Shown: one piece after another, positions 49,880 through 59,603 of the stretch | How positions within the stretch are numbered: the stretch's first letter is position 1 | Layout of the letters: each line of letters begins with the position of its first letter | Assembly: GCA_018398805.1 (NCBI GenBank) | Contig: JAGFBZ010000261.1 | Location: 1,116,001-1,180,000, forward strand | From: Hirundichthys speculiger | Lineage: Eukaryota > Chordata > Actinopteri > Beloniformes > Exocoetidae | DNA: 64,000 bases | Direction of reading: 5' to 3' | Position numbers and translations under genes: made by a program | Notes under the pieces: model-generated | Database searches by the model: none | What the model was told of the DNA's origin: nothing | What the model saw: only the letters and a program-made list of their open reading frames with translations

Positions 49880-50270
49880 TAGAACTGGGTCAGTCTGATG
49901 ATGCCGTGTCTGAGGATCAGAAAAAGACATGATCGCAGCTCTAATATAGAGCTTCATTTCATGTACTGGGTCAGACTGACGACACCGTGTCTGAGGACCA
50001 GAGAAAGACATGATCCGTCTCTAATATAGAGCTTCATTTCATGTACTGGGTCAGCACGAAAATACCGTGACTGATGATCAGAGACAGACATGATCGCAGC
50101 TCTAATATAGAGCTTCATTTCATGTACTGGGTCAGCACGACAATACCGTGACTGATGATCAGAGACAGACATGATCGCAGCTCTAATATAGAGCTTCATT
50201 TCGTGTACTGGGTCAGACTGACGACACCGTGTCTGAGGATCAGAGAAAGACATGATCCGTCTCTAATATG
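49880..50270. repeat. 81-bp minisatellite, left block (diverged copies)
   Basis: About five copies of the 81-bp unit, with more differences between copies than in the right block (for example GACGACACCGTGTCTGAGG variants and a shortened copy). The block is cut off from the right block by the LINE tail at 50271-50533. Confidence 0.85.
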
Positions 50271-50533
50271 AAAATGAAAAATACTTTATTTATCCCATAA
50301 AGGGAAATTCAATGTAATAGAAAGGGCTCTCTTTTTTTTTTTTTTTTCATAAACAACAGACAGCAATAATAATAATAATATAATAACAGGTGTTAAGTCT
50401 TGTTGTGGAGGCTGATGGCTGCTGGCAGGAATGATCTTCTGTATCTTTCCGTCTTGCAACGGACCTGAAGAAGCCTCTCACTGAACACACTCTGTTGTTT
50501 GATCACTGTGTCGTGGAGAGGGTGTGAGGAGTC
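50271..50533 (-). mobile_element. 5'-truncated Rex1-like LINE tail inside the minisatellite
   Basis: On the minus strand it encodes the end of an RT ORF (TERYRRSFLPAAISLHN then a stop), then a short 3'UTR ending near TAAAGTATTTTTCATTTTC. The matching part of the LINE at 59604-62432 has TERHRKSFLPVAIKLYN. The insert splits one 81-bp unit, whose sequence resumes at TATAGAGCTTC. Confidence 0.8.
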
Positions 50534-51940
50534 ATATAGAGCTTCATTTCATGTACTGGGTCAGCACGACAATACCGTGACTGAGGATCAGAGACAGACA
50601 TGATTGCAGCTCTAATATAGAGCTTCATTTCATGTACTGGGTCAGCACGACAATACCGTGTCTGAGGATCAGAGACAGACATGATTGCAGCTCTAATATA
50701 GAGCTTCATTTCATGTACTGGGTCAGCACGACAATACCGTGTCTGAGGATCAGAGACAGACATGATTGCAGCTCTAATATAGAGCTTCATTTCATGTACT
50801 GGGTCAGCACGACAATACCGTGTCTGAGGATCAGAGACAGACATGATTGCAGCTCTAATATAGAGCTTCATTTCATGTACTGGGTCAGCACGACAATACC
50901 GTGACTGAGGATCAGAGACAGACATGATCGCAGCTCTAATATAGAGCTTCATTTCAGGTACTGGGTCAGCACGACAATACCGTGTCTGAGGATCAGAGAC
51001 AGACATGATTGCAGCTCTAATATAGAGCTTCATTTCATGTACTGGGTCAGCACGACAATACCGTGTCTGAGGATCAGAGACAGACATGATTGCAGCTCTA
51101 ATATAGAGCTTCATTTCATGTACTGGGTCAGCACGACAATACCGTGACTGAGGATCAGAGACAGACATGATCGCAGCTCTAATATAGAGCTTCATTTCAT
51201 GTACTGGGTCAGCACGACAATACCGTGTCTGAGGATCAGAGACAGACATGATTGCAGCTCTAATATAGAGCTTCATTTCATGTACTGGGTCAGCACGACA
51301 ATACCGTGACTGAGGATCAGAGATAGACATGATTGCAGCTCTAATATAGAGCTTCATTTCATGTACTGGGTCAGCACGACAATACCGTGTCTGAGGATCA
51401 GAGACAGACATGATTGCAGCTCTAATATAGAGCTTCATTTCATGTACTGGGTCAGCACGACAATAAAGTGACTGAGGATCAGAGACAGATATGATCGCAG
51501 CTCTAATATAGAGCTTCATTTCATGTACTGGGTCAGCACGACAATACCGTGACTGAGGATCAGAGACAGACATGATCGCAGCTCTAATATAGAGCTTCAT
51601 TTCATGTACTGGGTCAGCACGACAATACCGTGACTGAGGATCAGAGACAGACATGATCGCAGCTCTAATATAGAGCTTCATTTCATGTACTGGGTCAGCA
51701 CGACAATACCGTGTCTGAGGATCAGAGACAGACATGATTGCAGCTCTAATATAGAGCTTCATTTCATGTACTGGGTCAGCACGACAATACCGTGACTGAG
51801 GATCAGAGACAGACATGATTGCAGCTCTAATATAGAGCTTCATTTCATGTATTGGGTCAGCACGACAATACCGTGTCTGAGGATCAGAGACAGACATGAT
51901 CGCAGCTCTAATATAGAGCTTCATTTCATGTACTTCATCT
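50534..51940. repeat. 81-bp minisatellite, right block (about 17 copies)
   Basis: Tandem unit of 81 bases (for example GACAGACATGATTGCAGCTC ... GTACTGGGTCAGCACGACAA). The copies are nearly identical and differ mainly at a few sites: GTGTCTG versus GTGACTG, ATTGCAG versus ATCGCAG, one GGTACTGG and one AATAAAGTG variant. Because 81 is a multiple of three and no stop falls in one minus-strand frame, a 496-codon ORF runs through it (51993-50503), and the + strand is partly open as well. I treat it as a minisatellite, not a gene. Confidence 0.95.
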
Positions 51941-52231
51941 ACACAGTGTCCGTCTGTGTGCTCCTTCTGCCTGGGAAACAAACAAACAAACAAACTCTTA
52001 GATTTTGATCTTACCTAAAAACAAGTAGGAAGTACTAACCTTTAGACATGAAGGGCATGTGGTCCCGACATCCAGCGGTGGACAAATATCAACCACACTT
52101 CTCTGCTGGAAATGGTGATGTCTAAACTGGGAGATGGACTCTCCCACCAGAGTGGGAGAGTCCATCATAGCAATCTCTGTGTGTTAACCTACAGTATTAG
52201 CAGCAGTTACTATACAGTTCAATATAATTCA
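51941..52231. other. Unassigned flank right of the minisatellite
   Basis: No gene. It contains a perfect 15-bp hairpin at 52133-52166. Confidence 0.5.
52133..52166. repeat. Perfect 15-bp hairpin with 4-nt loop
   Basis: GATGGACTCTCCCAC at 52133-52147, loop CAGA, exact complement at 52152-52166. Confidence 0.9.
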
Positions 52232-52302
52232 TTTCCTACATAACTAAATAGTTCATTTTTAATTATTTTTTAATGTTGCTGCGAGCAATTATTTGTCAAA
52301 AT

Positions 52303-52678
52303 CAGTGATTCCCAAAGTGTGGGCCGCGGCCCCCTGGTGGGCCGTCATGGTACTGCAGGGGGGCCGTGAGAGCTCATTAAAATGAAAAAAACATGTTTTA
52401 AATCCTTGATCTTTTAAAAATATGTTTTAATTAGTGTAAAATATCCATTAAAAAAAACATTTAGAAGTAATAAAACAAACCAGTTAAGTGTAATTCTACT
52501 GTCATCTTAACTTAATATGACAAGTTTTACCTATATTTGTTGACCCCTCACATTAACATCAGAACACAGCTTCTAGTCCTGTATGTTGATCACAGTTGTG
52601 ATTAAAGGTTTGGGTGGGCCACATAGATTTTTCACATTTCAAATTGGGCCCTGGTATTCTGAAGTTTGGGAATGGCTG
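52303..52678 (+). mobile_element. hAT MITE with 8-bp target duplication GTCAAAAT (376 bp)
   Basis: Ends CAGTGATTCCCAAAG and TTTGGGAATGGCTG are inverted copies. GTCAAAAT lies at 52295-52302 and again at 52679-52686. The related copy at 58132-58139 has one GTCAAAAT followed directly by GATTACCACTGCC, so it is the empty site. Confidence 0.92.
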
Positions 52679-52856
52679 GTCAAAATGATTACCACTGCCC
52701 ATATACTACACCACCACAAACAGCAATAATTTTATCCATTTTATCTGTCCAAAACTATGTGTCCAATTCTGAATCCTTAACCAACCAGGGTTCACATTAC
52801 CATTGAAGGGACAGCCCATGTAAAACTGTCAATTCTCTTTCAGCTTCTCTCTACAG

Positions 52857-53165
52857 CAGCCATTCCCAAACATCAAAATATTTAGGCCCAATTTGAAATG
52901 TGAAAAATATACGCGGTCCACCCAAACCTTTAATCACAACTATGGTCACCAGACAGGACTAGATGCTGTGTTCTGATATTAATGTGAGGGGTCAACAAAT
53001 AAGGTGACACTTGTCATATTAAGTTAAGATGATAGAAGAATAACACTTAACTGGTTTGTTTTATTACATCTTATTGTTTTTTTTAAATCATTTCATGAAT
53101 ATTTTACAGTTATTAAAAACATATTTTAAAAAAGATCGAGGATTTAAAACATAAACATAAACACC
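52857..53165 (-). mobile_element. Same MITE family, reverse orientation, truncated
   Basis: Begins CAGCCATTCCCAAAC after CTCTACAG and follows the element at 58309-58668, at the same position within the parent element, until it breaks off near 53165. Confidence 0.7.
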
Positions 53166-53941
53166 TGCAGTGGGCCGTGAGAAAAACACATTGGATTTAC
53201 TCAATTCAATAGTGGACATTTGTTGCACACAGATTGTTTGCTTTGGCAGCAACTTACAGAATTGTGTTAAGTCAACACAAATTATTTATATTCAATAAAA
53301 ACAAGTACTTTGTGTTTTGACACAATGTAATAGAAATGTGATTCAATAAAGTAATTTCAACTCTTTGATCATTTTACTCCTACACAATTTGATCACTTTA
53401 CTTCAAGGTTTTTCAACTGCAACACTATTTGATCCTTAACTTTAACAATATTTGTTATTGTTATTCCAATGTCAATTACATATTTTCATAATTGTACATT
53501 TAATTCAATAAATTTATACAATTTTACTTAGAAATAATCTAATGTAAATATAGAACAGTAGTTAAATGTAAATACAATAAATAAACATTTAAGTTGTTTC
53601 CCCCCACTTGAAAGTGAGTTTTGTTTCAAAACCTTTGTTTGGGGATCTGGCATGAACAGCAAGAGTCCCAACTCTAAGTGAATCCAGAATTTCTCATAAA
53701 CAAACGCGAGTTCATCCTGGGTGTATCTGGGACTTGATTTTCATGCCTGGCCCTATAATGTCTCAGCACTTAGGTGGAATTGTTCAAATATGACAGCTCT
53801 GTCGAGCAAATTCAACATTTAACCTGCAGAAAATAATATGAATAGTGAACTAAGAGTCACTTTGGAATGAATTTGTATTCAGATAGATCAAGTGGGAACT
53901 TAGAGGAACAGGATGAAACAAGGAAATTAATTAACAAATAC
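53166..53941. other. AT-rich relic DNA, no gene seen
   Basis: It contains TTGTGTTAAGTCAACACAA-like and TTTTGACACAA motifs suggestive of old terminal repeats, but no bounded element or exon could be supported. Confidence 0.3.
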
Positions 53942-54279
53942 CTTATTTTCCGATATGAGATCGAAATGGTGCCATACGCTGGAAACCTTTCTTTTAGCTT
54001 GAGGCTGGTCCAGAAATATTGCTGATCCTGACGACATGTGACAAAAGATCGGAGATTCTTTTGGCAGTGAATCCCGTCGACTGATGCACTTCCTTATAAA
54101 CACAGTGTGGCGCATCACAGTCAAATCCATACAGTGCCTGTGTCGGACACGTGACATTCTTAAAGCGAACGCGCATCGACACGTGTACCGACACAAAACA
54201 CGTGTACCGACACGGTTTTGCTCTCTGAGCTCGACGCACGCGCCGACGCATCGGTGTTGCTGGACCCATCACTACTTAG
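53942..54279 (-). mobile_element. 5' end and first exon of a hAT transposon
   Basis: On the minus strand the element starts near TAGTGATGGGTCCAGCAACA, a terminus type seen in fish hAT elements. An ATG with its codon at 54035-54037 opens MSSGSAIFLDQPQAKRKV followed by SSVWHHFDLISENKV. This is the start of a BED-type zinc finger (the S-x-VW-x-HF pattern). The exon ends at a GT donor (AAG|GTATTT, exon end 53942). The following cysteines and the transposase are absent, so only the 5' part is present. Confidence 0.6.
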
Positions 54280-54297
54280 TTCATTAACTAAGTAGTG
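54270..54297. repeat. Perfect 12-bp hairpin with 4-nt loop at a hAT end
   Basis: CACTACTTAGTT at 54270-54281, loop CATT, exact complement at 54286-54297. The left arm coincides with the outer end of the hAT fragment. Confidence 0.9.
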
Positions 54298-54479
54298 TTG
54301 GCGGCTCTAAAGACTTTGAACTACATATTGTTAAGCATTAGCCAATATTCAAATTGAAAATCCGTATTTACCGAGGTGACGTAATGGCGTTCTGCATGAC
54401 AGTTGACATGCCGTGACCGCATAACGCGTGATTGCACAGAATATCGCGAGATAATTACTATTGACACATGATTGACTCA

Positions 54480-54776
54480 CATGGGCGAGGCTAGCCCTTT
54501 TTTAGGGGTGCTTCAGCACTCCTAAATTGAAATTCAGCACCCCAAAAACCTGGAGTAAGAAATGTTGTTATTCTAAAATTTTAGTTCGCATTTGACAGGC
54601 TTAGATAATGTCCAAAACTTAATCCATAGTTTGTGGTTTAAGTTTGTATTTTAAGAATGAAAATGAAAACGACCCCGCCTAATGGTATCGTCCTCTTCTC
54701 ACTAACACTTGTGGGTTGTGGTGGGGCTCATTGGGTGCTCAGCACCACTAAAGCTCTGACCCTAGAATCGCCTCTG
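54480..54776. mobile_element. Non-autonomous DNA element with about 40-bp imperfect inverted ends
   Basis: The right end, read on the minus strand, is CAGAGGCGATTCTAGGGTC. The left end is CATGGGCGAGGCTAGCCC. Similarity continues inward through TTTAG, GGTGCT and AGCAC motifs on both sides. No target duplication was found. Confidence 0.5.
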
Positions 54777-54959
54777 TGTACTACATAAAAATATGATACA
54801 TAACTATTACATAATACATAACATAAGTACATAACTATTTCACTATGGTGCATCCAATAAGTACTGTAAAGTGCTTTACTGCATAAAGCACAAATGTAAA
54901 GTGCTTTAGCTGTTCCTACAATCAATAAAACACATGTTACTACTGTACTGCAACTAACC
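54777..54959. other. Sequence between the MITE and the gypsy fragment
   Basis: Contains a repeated CTGTAAAGTGCTTTA-like motif (54862 and 54896). Probably the 3' flank of the gypsy element. No LTR can be defined. Confidence 0.3.
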
Positions 54960-55925
54960 TCAACTCTCTCTGCAGGTGCAGCTCTCTGCTCAGTCTGTAT
55001 GGGTGTAGGGGCTCTGGGCTGAGACTCTTGGGCAGAGGGATTGAGTTGCTGAGAAGCAGATTGGTGTGGCATGAAGAGATGGTATTCCTCATCACTAGAG
55101 CTCTCCATAGCTGCAGGCTGGATGCTGTACTTGGCCCTTCTCCCTCTTTCTGACGATCCTCTAGCACCCATGATCCTTCTTGGGGGACCAGTGAAAGCAG
55201 GGGCAGGCTCAACCAGGTAAGGGCAAGGCAGGAGTAGATTTCTATGCAGCACCCGTTTTCCTGCAACATTCAGAGGCTCAACAAGGTTAACAGGACTTTC
55301 AGGACCTTTGCTTCCTCTCACCAGGGTGGAGCTCCACGTACGCTGGTTGTAGTAGTTTTGCCCTCTTTTCGCAGACTTACGCATGTTTTTTAGGGCAATG
55401 TCATATGCTTTTTGCATCGCCTTCCTCCACTTCTCAGCGTAGCCGGCAGGAGTCTGCCTTTCCGTCTCACCAGGCTTTGGAAACAGGAGATCTACAGGGA
55501 GGATAGGTTCACATCCAAAGAGCAGGAAAAAAGGAGAGTAGCCCGTTGCCTCGTGAATGGTGGAGTTGTAGGCATGGACCACTTTGTTCAGGTGCTCCTT
55601 CCATCTGGTCTTCTCCGTCTCCTCCAGGGTCCGCAGCATACTCAACAGAGTCCTGTTAAAACGCTCAGCAGGGTTAGCTTGGGGTGGTAAGGTGTAGTGC
55701 GAGAGTGATACATACCACAGTATTTTTGTAGTTTTTCAAACATCTGGTTCTCAAACTCTCGTCCTTGGTCATGGTGGATCTTAGCTGAAAAACAAAAGCG
55801 TGGGATAAAATCATCAAACAGCCTTTTAGCTGCAGTCTTCCCAGCCTTGTCTTCGGTTGCGTAAGCTTGAGCATACTTGGTGAAATGGTCCACCAAAACC
55901 AAGATGTACTCTTCACCCCCCTTGC
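54960..55925 (-). pseudogene. Ty3/gypsy integrase fragment
   Basis: From 55925 downward the minus strand encodes an integrase core: [25 protein letters not shown], then [11 protein letters not shown]. After a one-base frame change the sequence continues [17 protein letters not shown] and AYNSTIHEATGYSPFFLLFG. The acidic residues of the integrase core (D, D, E) are all visible across the break. A basic, Pro-rich C-terminal region follows (ENYYNQR-like NYYNQRTW, VLHRNLLLPCPYLV). Reverse transcriptase, RNase H, gag and LTRs are missing, so this is a small relic. The homologous frame stays open further down to 54728 but runs into unrelated repeat DNA. Confidence 0.8.
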
Positions 55926-56966
55926 TCTTCTCCAGATGTAAAAGTCTATTGAGTGTAATCTCTAAATTGAATATTTATCACTCTTTATTTCTGCTCTTCT
56001 GTCTCTCTCTTAGTTTGGAAGTAAAGTGGTCCACTGTTGGCTTTGCCAGAAATGTTCAGAGGCTTGTGGATCAGAAGGCAGACCTCAGCAGCCAAGCAGG
56101 TGAACAGACAGTTTGAAATGATCTGACAAGTTTCTAATGCACAGTTTGTATTGCCCAAATTGAATGTTTTCTAAAGTTATCTTTTACATTTGTTTATTTG
56201 CAAGAAATATTTTAAAAGTTTAATGGCCATAATACACATTCATTGCATTCAGAAAAATACCTCAAAATGACTAGTTATCAGCTCCTCCTTAAGTTCCATG
56301 GGTAAATAAAGATGATATTCATCAATGGCAGTGGCCGATGGTTAGATTTTGATTTACATGTTGCATAAATGCTGTTCTGAGGAGAAACATTTTTTTTTTC
56401 TTTTTTGGAGATGTAAGTCTGCCGAGACATAAGGGTGTGCCCACGACAGGGTTCAATTTGGGTGTTTTTTAGTCTATTTCAGATCCTTCTTCCTTCACAT
56501 ATACAGGTAAAAATAAATGTAATAATATGAAAAGATTACAAGTGAGGGGAAAAAAATAGATCAGCAAAAAACAGGAAATGAAAACATTATAATAATTGCT
56601 GTAACCACAGGTGGACACAGTGGTCTATAACTACTGTGTATATGGAGCCATCAATATGAGCGCTATTGGCTGTCCGAGGTATAAATGTCAGAAATCAAGT
56701 TTGTTTCATTTTAATAAGTTGAAAGCTTATAAAAGCCATCAAATACATATTTAGGAAAAGTTGCAGACTAAGAGACATGTAGTAGACATGTAATTTTTTT
56801 TTTTTTTTGTAGGTAGGTAGTTCTTATGCTGATGTTACTTATAGATGAAAGATGTTTTTGTTTCCAGTTTAGCCCTGCAATGAATGTATATGGAGAGTAT
56901 ATTGTAGAGCACAGGAGCAGCTGCTGAAGAAGCTGCTCAATATTTTGGACTTTCAGTATGTACAGT
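55926..56966. other. Intergenic DNA with one exon-like patch
   Basis: No gene supported. An 86-base open patch bounded by AG and GT (56014-56099) is noted in the findings. Confidence 0.4.
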
Positions 56967-57142
56967 CAGGGGCGCCGCTAGGGATTTTGGGCCCCATGAA
57001 AAGAATCTTTACCGGGCCCCCCAACACAGCGGCGAAATTTGTTGATGCTATTTTTGATCATCATTAGGGGCCTCTCTGGGCCCCCCTCAATCATGGGCCC
57101 CTATAATCCGTATCCTTTACCCCCCCCTTTTCGGCGCCCCAG
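56967..57142. mobile_element. Short hAT-type MITE with TGTACAGT duplication (176 bp)
   Basis: Ends CAGGGGCGCCGC and CGGCGCCCCAG are near-inverted copies. TGTACAGT lies at 56959-56966 and 57143-57150, an exact 8-bp target duplication. Confidence 0.85.
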
Positions 57143-57150
57143 TGTACAGT

Positions 57151-57968
57151 ACAACATAAAATATGGTGTAGTGTTTACTTATTGTAAACATGGCCTGTGA
57201 AAAGAGTTAAATATGCAGTGCTTTTCTGTTAACAAGATACTTGGTGTGAAAAAGTCAGGGTGTTTGTTATCAGCACCAGGAACTTGGTGTTTCTGATTAC
57301 CCCCTCTACACAATGATGACGAGAAACTGTGTGTGCAAATAAAGTAAAAAATGACATAAAAACTTAAGTGATTCGAACTCATTAGATAAACCGTGTTGCC
57401 TGTGAGTGACGCCATCATGCGGCGGCTCATTTCTGTTTTGATGTTGAGCGATGCTGTCGGAGCTCTTGGTTTTCTGTCTGTCAAGAATAGATACATGGTG
57501 TATTATACTTCTGTGCATGATAAAAGACTAGTCTCACAACGGGCTTCGTGACGTAGGTGTCTAGCTCCTAAAACAACGTGTAGTGTGGATTTAGCTGCTC
57601 AAATGAGTTCATATGTGCCTTTCCACCTGGACACGAGCATCCGAACTGTTATGTGGTGTCACACCTGTACTTTAAGAGGTTTACATAATTCAGACCAATT
57701 CCTTGTCATTTTCAACATTTTAATTGCAATATTCGGAATTTGTGCTAGATGTGACCGTTTGTGATTCTGCTGGATCTTTTTTTTTTTTTTTTTGCATTGA
57801 CAAGTAGTAATCGAGGATAAAGGATGATGTTCAAAATTTAAGATTTATCTGAAGTTTGTACAACTGCATTTTTCCGAAATTTGTAACTTGTTTGCTGGTT
57901 CTGAAATATAAGGTGAAATTACTTTCAAAGTATAATGCATATAGAGGATCCCCTAACATTCATGCTGA
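57151..57968. other. Intergenic DNA, no feature seen
   Basis: AT-rich with a T run at 57778-57794. No exon, RNA gene or bounded element was found. Confidence 0.45.
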
Positions 57969-59156
57969 CAGTGTTGGGCAAGTTCACTTTCTACACGAAC
58001 TAGTTAAGTTCATAGTTCATAGAAATTAAAATGAACTAGTTCAGTTCACCATTTCAAAAAATGAACTAAATAGTTCATTTTTAGTTAATTTTTAAAAAAT
58101 TCTTTTTCATAGTTGCTGTGAGCAATTATTTGTCAAAATGATTACCACTGCCCATATACTACCCCACCACAAACGGCAATTATTTTATCCATTTTAACTG
58201 TCGAAAACTATTGCTCCAATTCGGAATCCTTAACCAACCAGGGTTCACCTCAGCATTGATGGGACAGCCCATGTAAACGGTAATTTCCGTTTCAGTTTCC
58301 CTTTACAGCAGCCATTCCCAAACTTCAGAATACTAAGGCCCAATTTGAAATGTGAAAAATCTCCGCAGCCCACCGAAACCTTTAATCACAACTGTGATCA
58401 ACATACAGGACAAGGAACCATGATCCGATATTAATGTAAGGGGTCAACAAATAAGGTGACACTTGTCATATTAAGTTAAGATGACAGTAGAATAACACTT
58501 AACTGGTTTGTTTTATTACTTATTAATGTTTTTTTTAACCATGTCATGAATATTTTACAGTAATTAAAAACATTTAAAAAAGATCGAGGATTTAAAATAC
58601 ATGTTTAATTTTAATGACCTCTCACGGCCCACCAGGGGGCCGCGGCCCACACTTTGAGAATCACTGCTCTACAGTATATTAAAAATATGAGGAAAAACTT
58701 GCTGCCAAATGGTCTTTACTATAAGACAAAAGGGTCCTTAAGGTGCAAATGTTTTTTTTTACCCCCATTTCAATATTTCAATCCCCCTGGCAGTCGGGGT
58801 CTCCTCCAGCTCTGGGTAACTGCAGCTCTCATCTTCCTTCATGATCGTTTTAAACATTTGATGATGTAATTGTTAGCGTGACAGAAGCGTCAGCCCGTGT
58901 TGCCATGTTTGATTGATTTCCTCAGATACATATCAGGCTCGTTTGTGTTGTATTTTAAATGGGGTTTGCTGGAAACCTGGCACGGTTTTGACCGCCTGTG
59001 AACTTTGAAAAGAGCGTCGGTCACAACTGCCCAAATGAACTCGTTCACGCCCCCACGCTCGTGAAGGGGATAGTGAACGCGCTCAGTTCACGTTCACGAA
59101 AAATATGAACTAGTTCATCAACTTTCATTCAATGAACGCGTTTAGGTACAACACTG
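57969..59156 (+). mobile_element. hAT-type element with CATGCTGA duplication (1188 bp)
   Basis: Left end CAGTGTTGGGCAAGTTCAC and right end AGGTACAACACTG share an inverted CAGTGTTG. CATGCTGA lies at 57961-57968 and 59157-59164, an exact 8-bp target duplication. Subterminal AGTTCA/TGAACT motifs are repeated near both ends. No transposase is encoded. It carries the MITE 58309-58668. Confidence 0.92.
58309..58668 (-). mobile_element. hAT MITE nested in 57969-59156 (360 bp)
   Basis: Same family as 52303-52678, in reverse orientation. Ends are CAGCCATTCCCAAAC and TTTGAGAATCACTG. The flanks CTTTACAG (58301-58308) and CTCTACAG (58669-58676) match at 7 of 8 bases. Confidence 0.88.
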
Positions 59157-59186
59157 CATGCTGAATACACAAAACAATGTTTAGTA

Positions 59187-59590
59187 CAGTGGTTCATATC
59201 TTTTACTGGTGCACAAAATGAACCGAGCATTAACATCACTGTGTTTAAAGAACAATATCAATACAATGCATGAACTGCATTAATTACATACCTTACTTAT
59301 TATTTATTGTATTTAGCGTTCATTTTCTAAACCCGCTCTATCCGACCACTTTCTTTTTTTGCTCAACATAGTTAGTATGGATGCACAATGTACCATCACA
59401 AGTTGACCACTGAGCGCACCAAATTCCCTGATTGGCCAAGCAATGTAATGTGATCACCTAAAGTCATGGCCAAACTGGGCGTGTCATCATTAATCATATG
59501 AGTCAGGTGCGTGTCTTGACCTCCACCGAACCCCTGAGACTGACTCACCAAACCCCCAGGGTTCGATTGAACCCAGGTTAAGAACCACTG
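59187..59590. mobile_element. hAT-type MITE (404 bp)
   Basis: Ends CAGTGGTTC and GAACCACTG are exact inverted copies. The flanks GTTTAGTA (59179-59186) and GTTTAGAA (59591-59598) match at 7 of 8 bases. The right part (GGGTTCGATTGAACCCAGG) belongs to a family common in fish. Confidence 0.85.
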
Positions 59591-59603
59591 GTTTAGAACA
59601 TTG

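Larger units (their letters stand above)
52232..53165 (+). mobile_element. Truncated copy of the hAT element seen at 57969-59156
   Basis: The sequence from AACTAAATAGTTCATTTTT onward follows the interior of the 57969-59156 element: GCAATTATTTGTCAAAAT, then CCACTGCCCATATACTAC, AACCAACCAGGGTTCAC and GGGACAGCCCATGTAAA. Both outer ends are missing. It carries two inserts of one MITE family, at 52303-52678 and from 52857. Confidence 0.7.

Noticed and set aside
49880..51940. CRISPR-like repeat array
   Set aside because: Units are directly adjacent 81-bp copies with no unique spacers, in a vertebrate genome.
50503..51993. 496-codon minus-strand ORF of repeated units
   Set aside because: It is the 81-bp minisatellite read in its stop-free frame; the opposite strand is also partly open and there is no splice or promoter context.
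54728..54959. C-terminal extension of the gypsy integrase ORF
   Set aside because: The frame stays open by chance into unrelated MITE and flank sequence; homology ends earlier.
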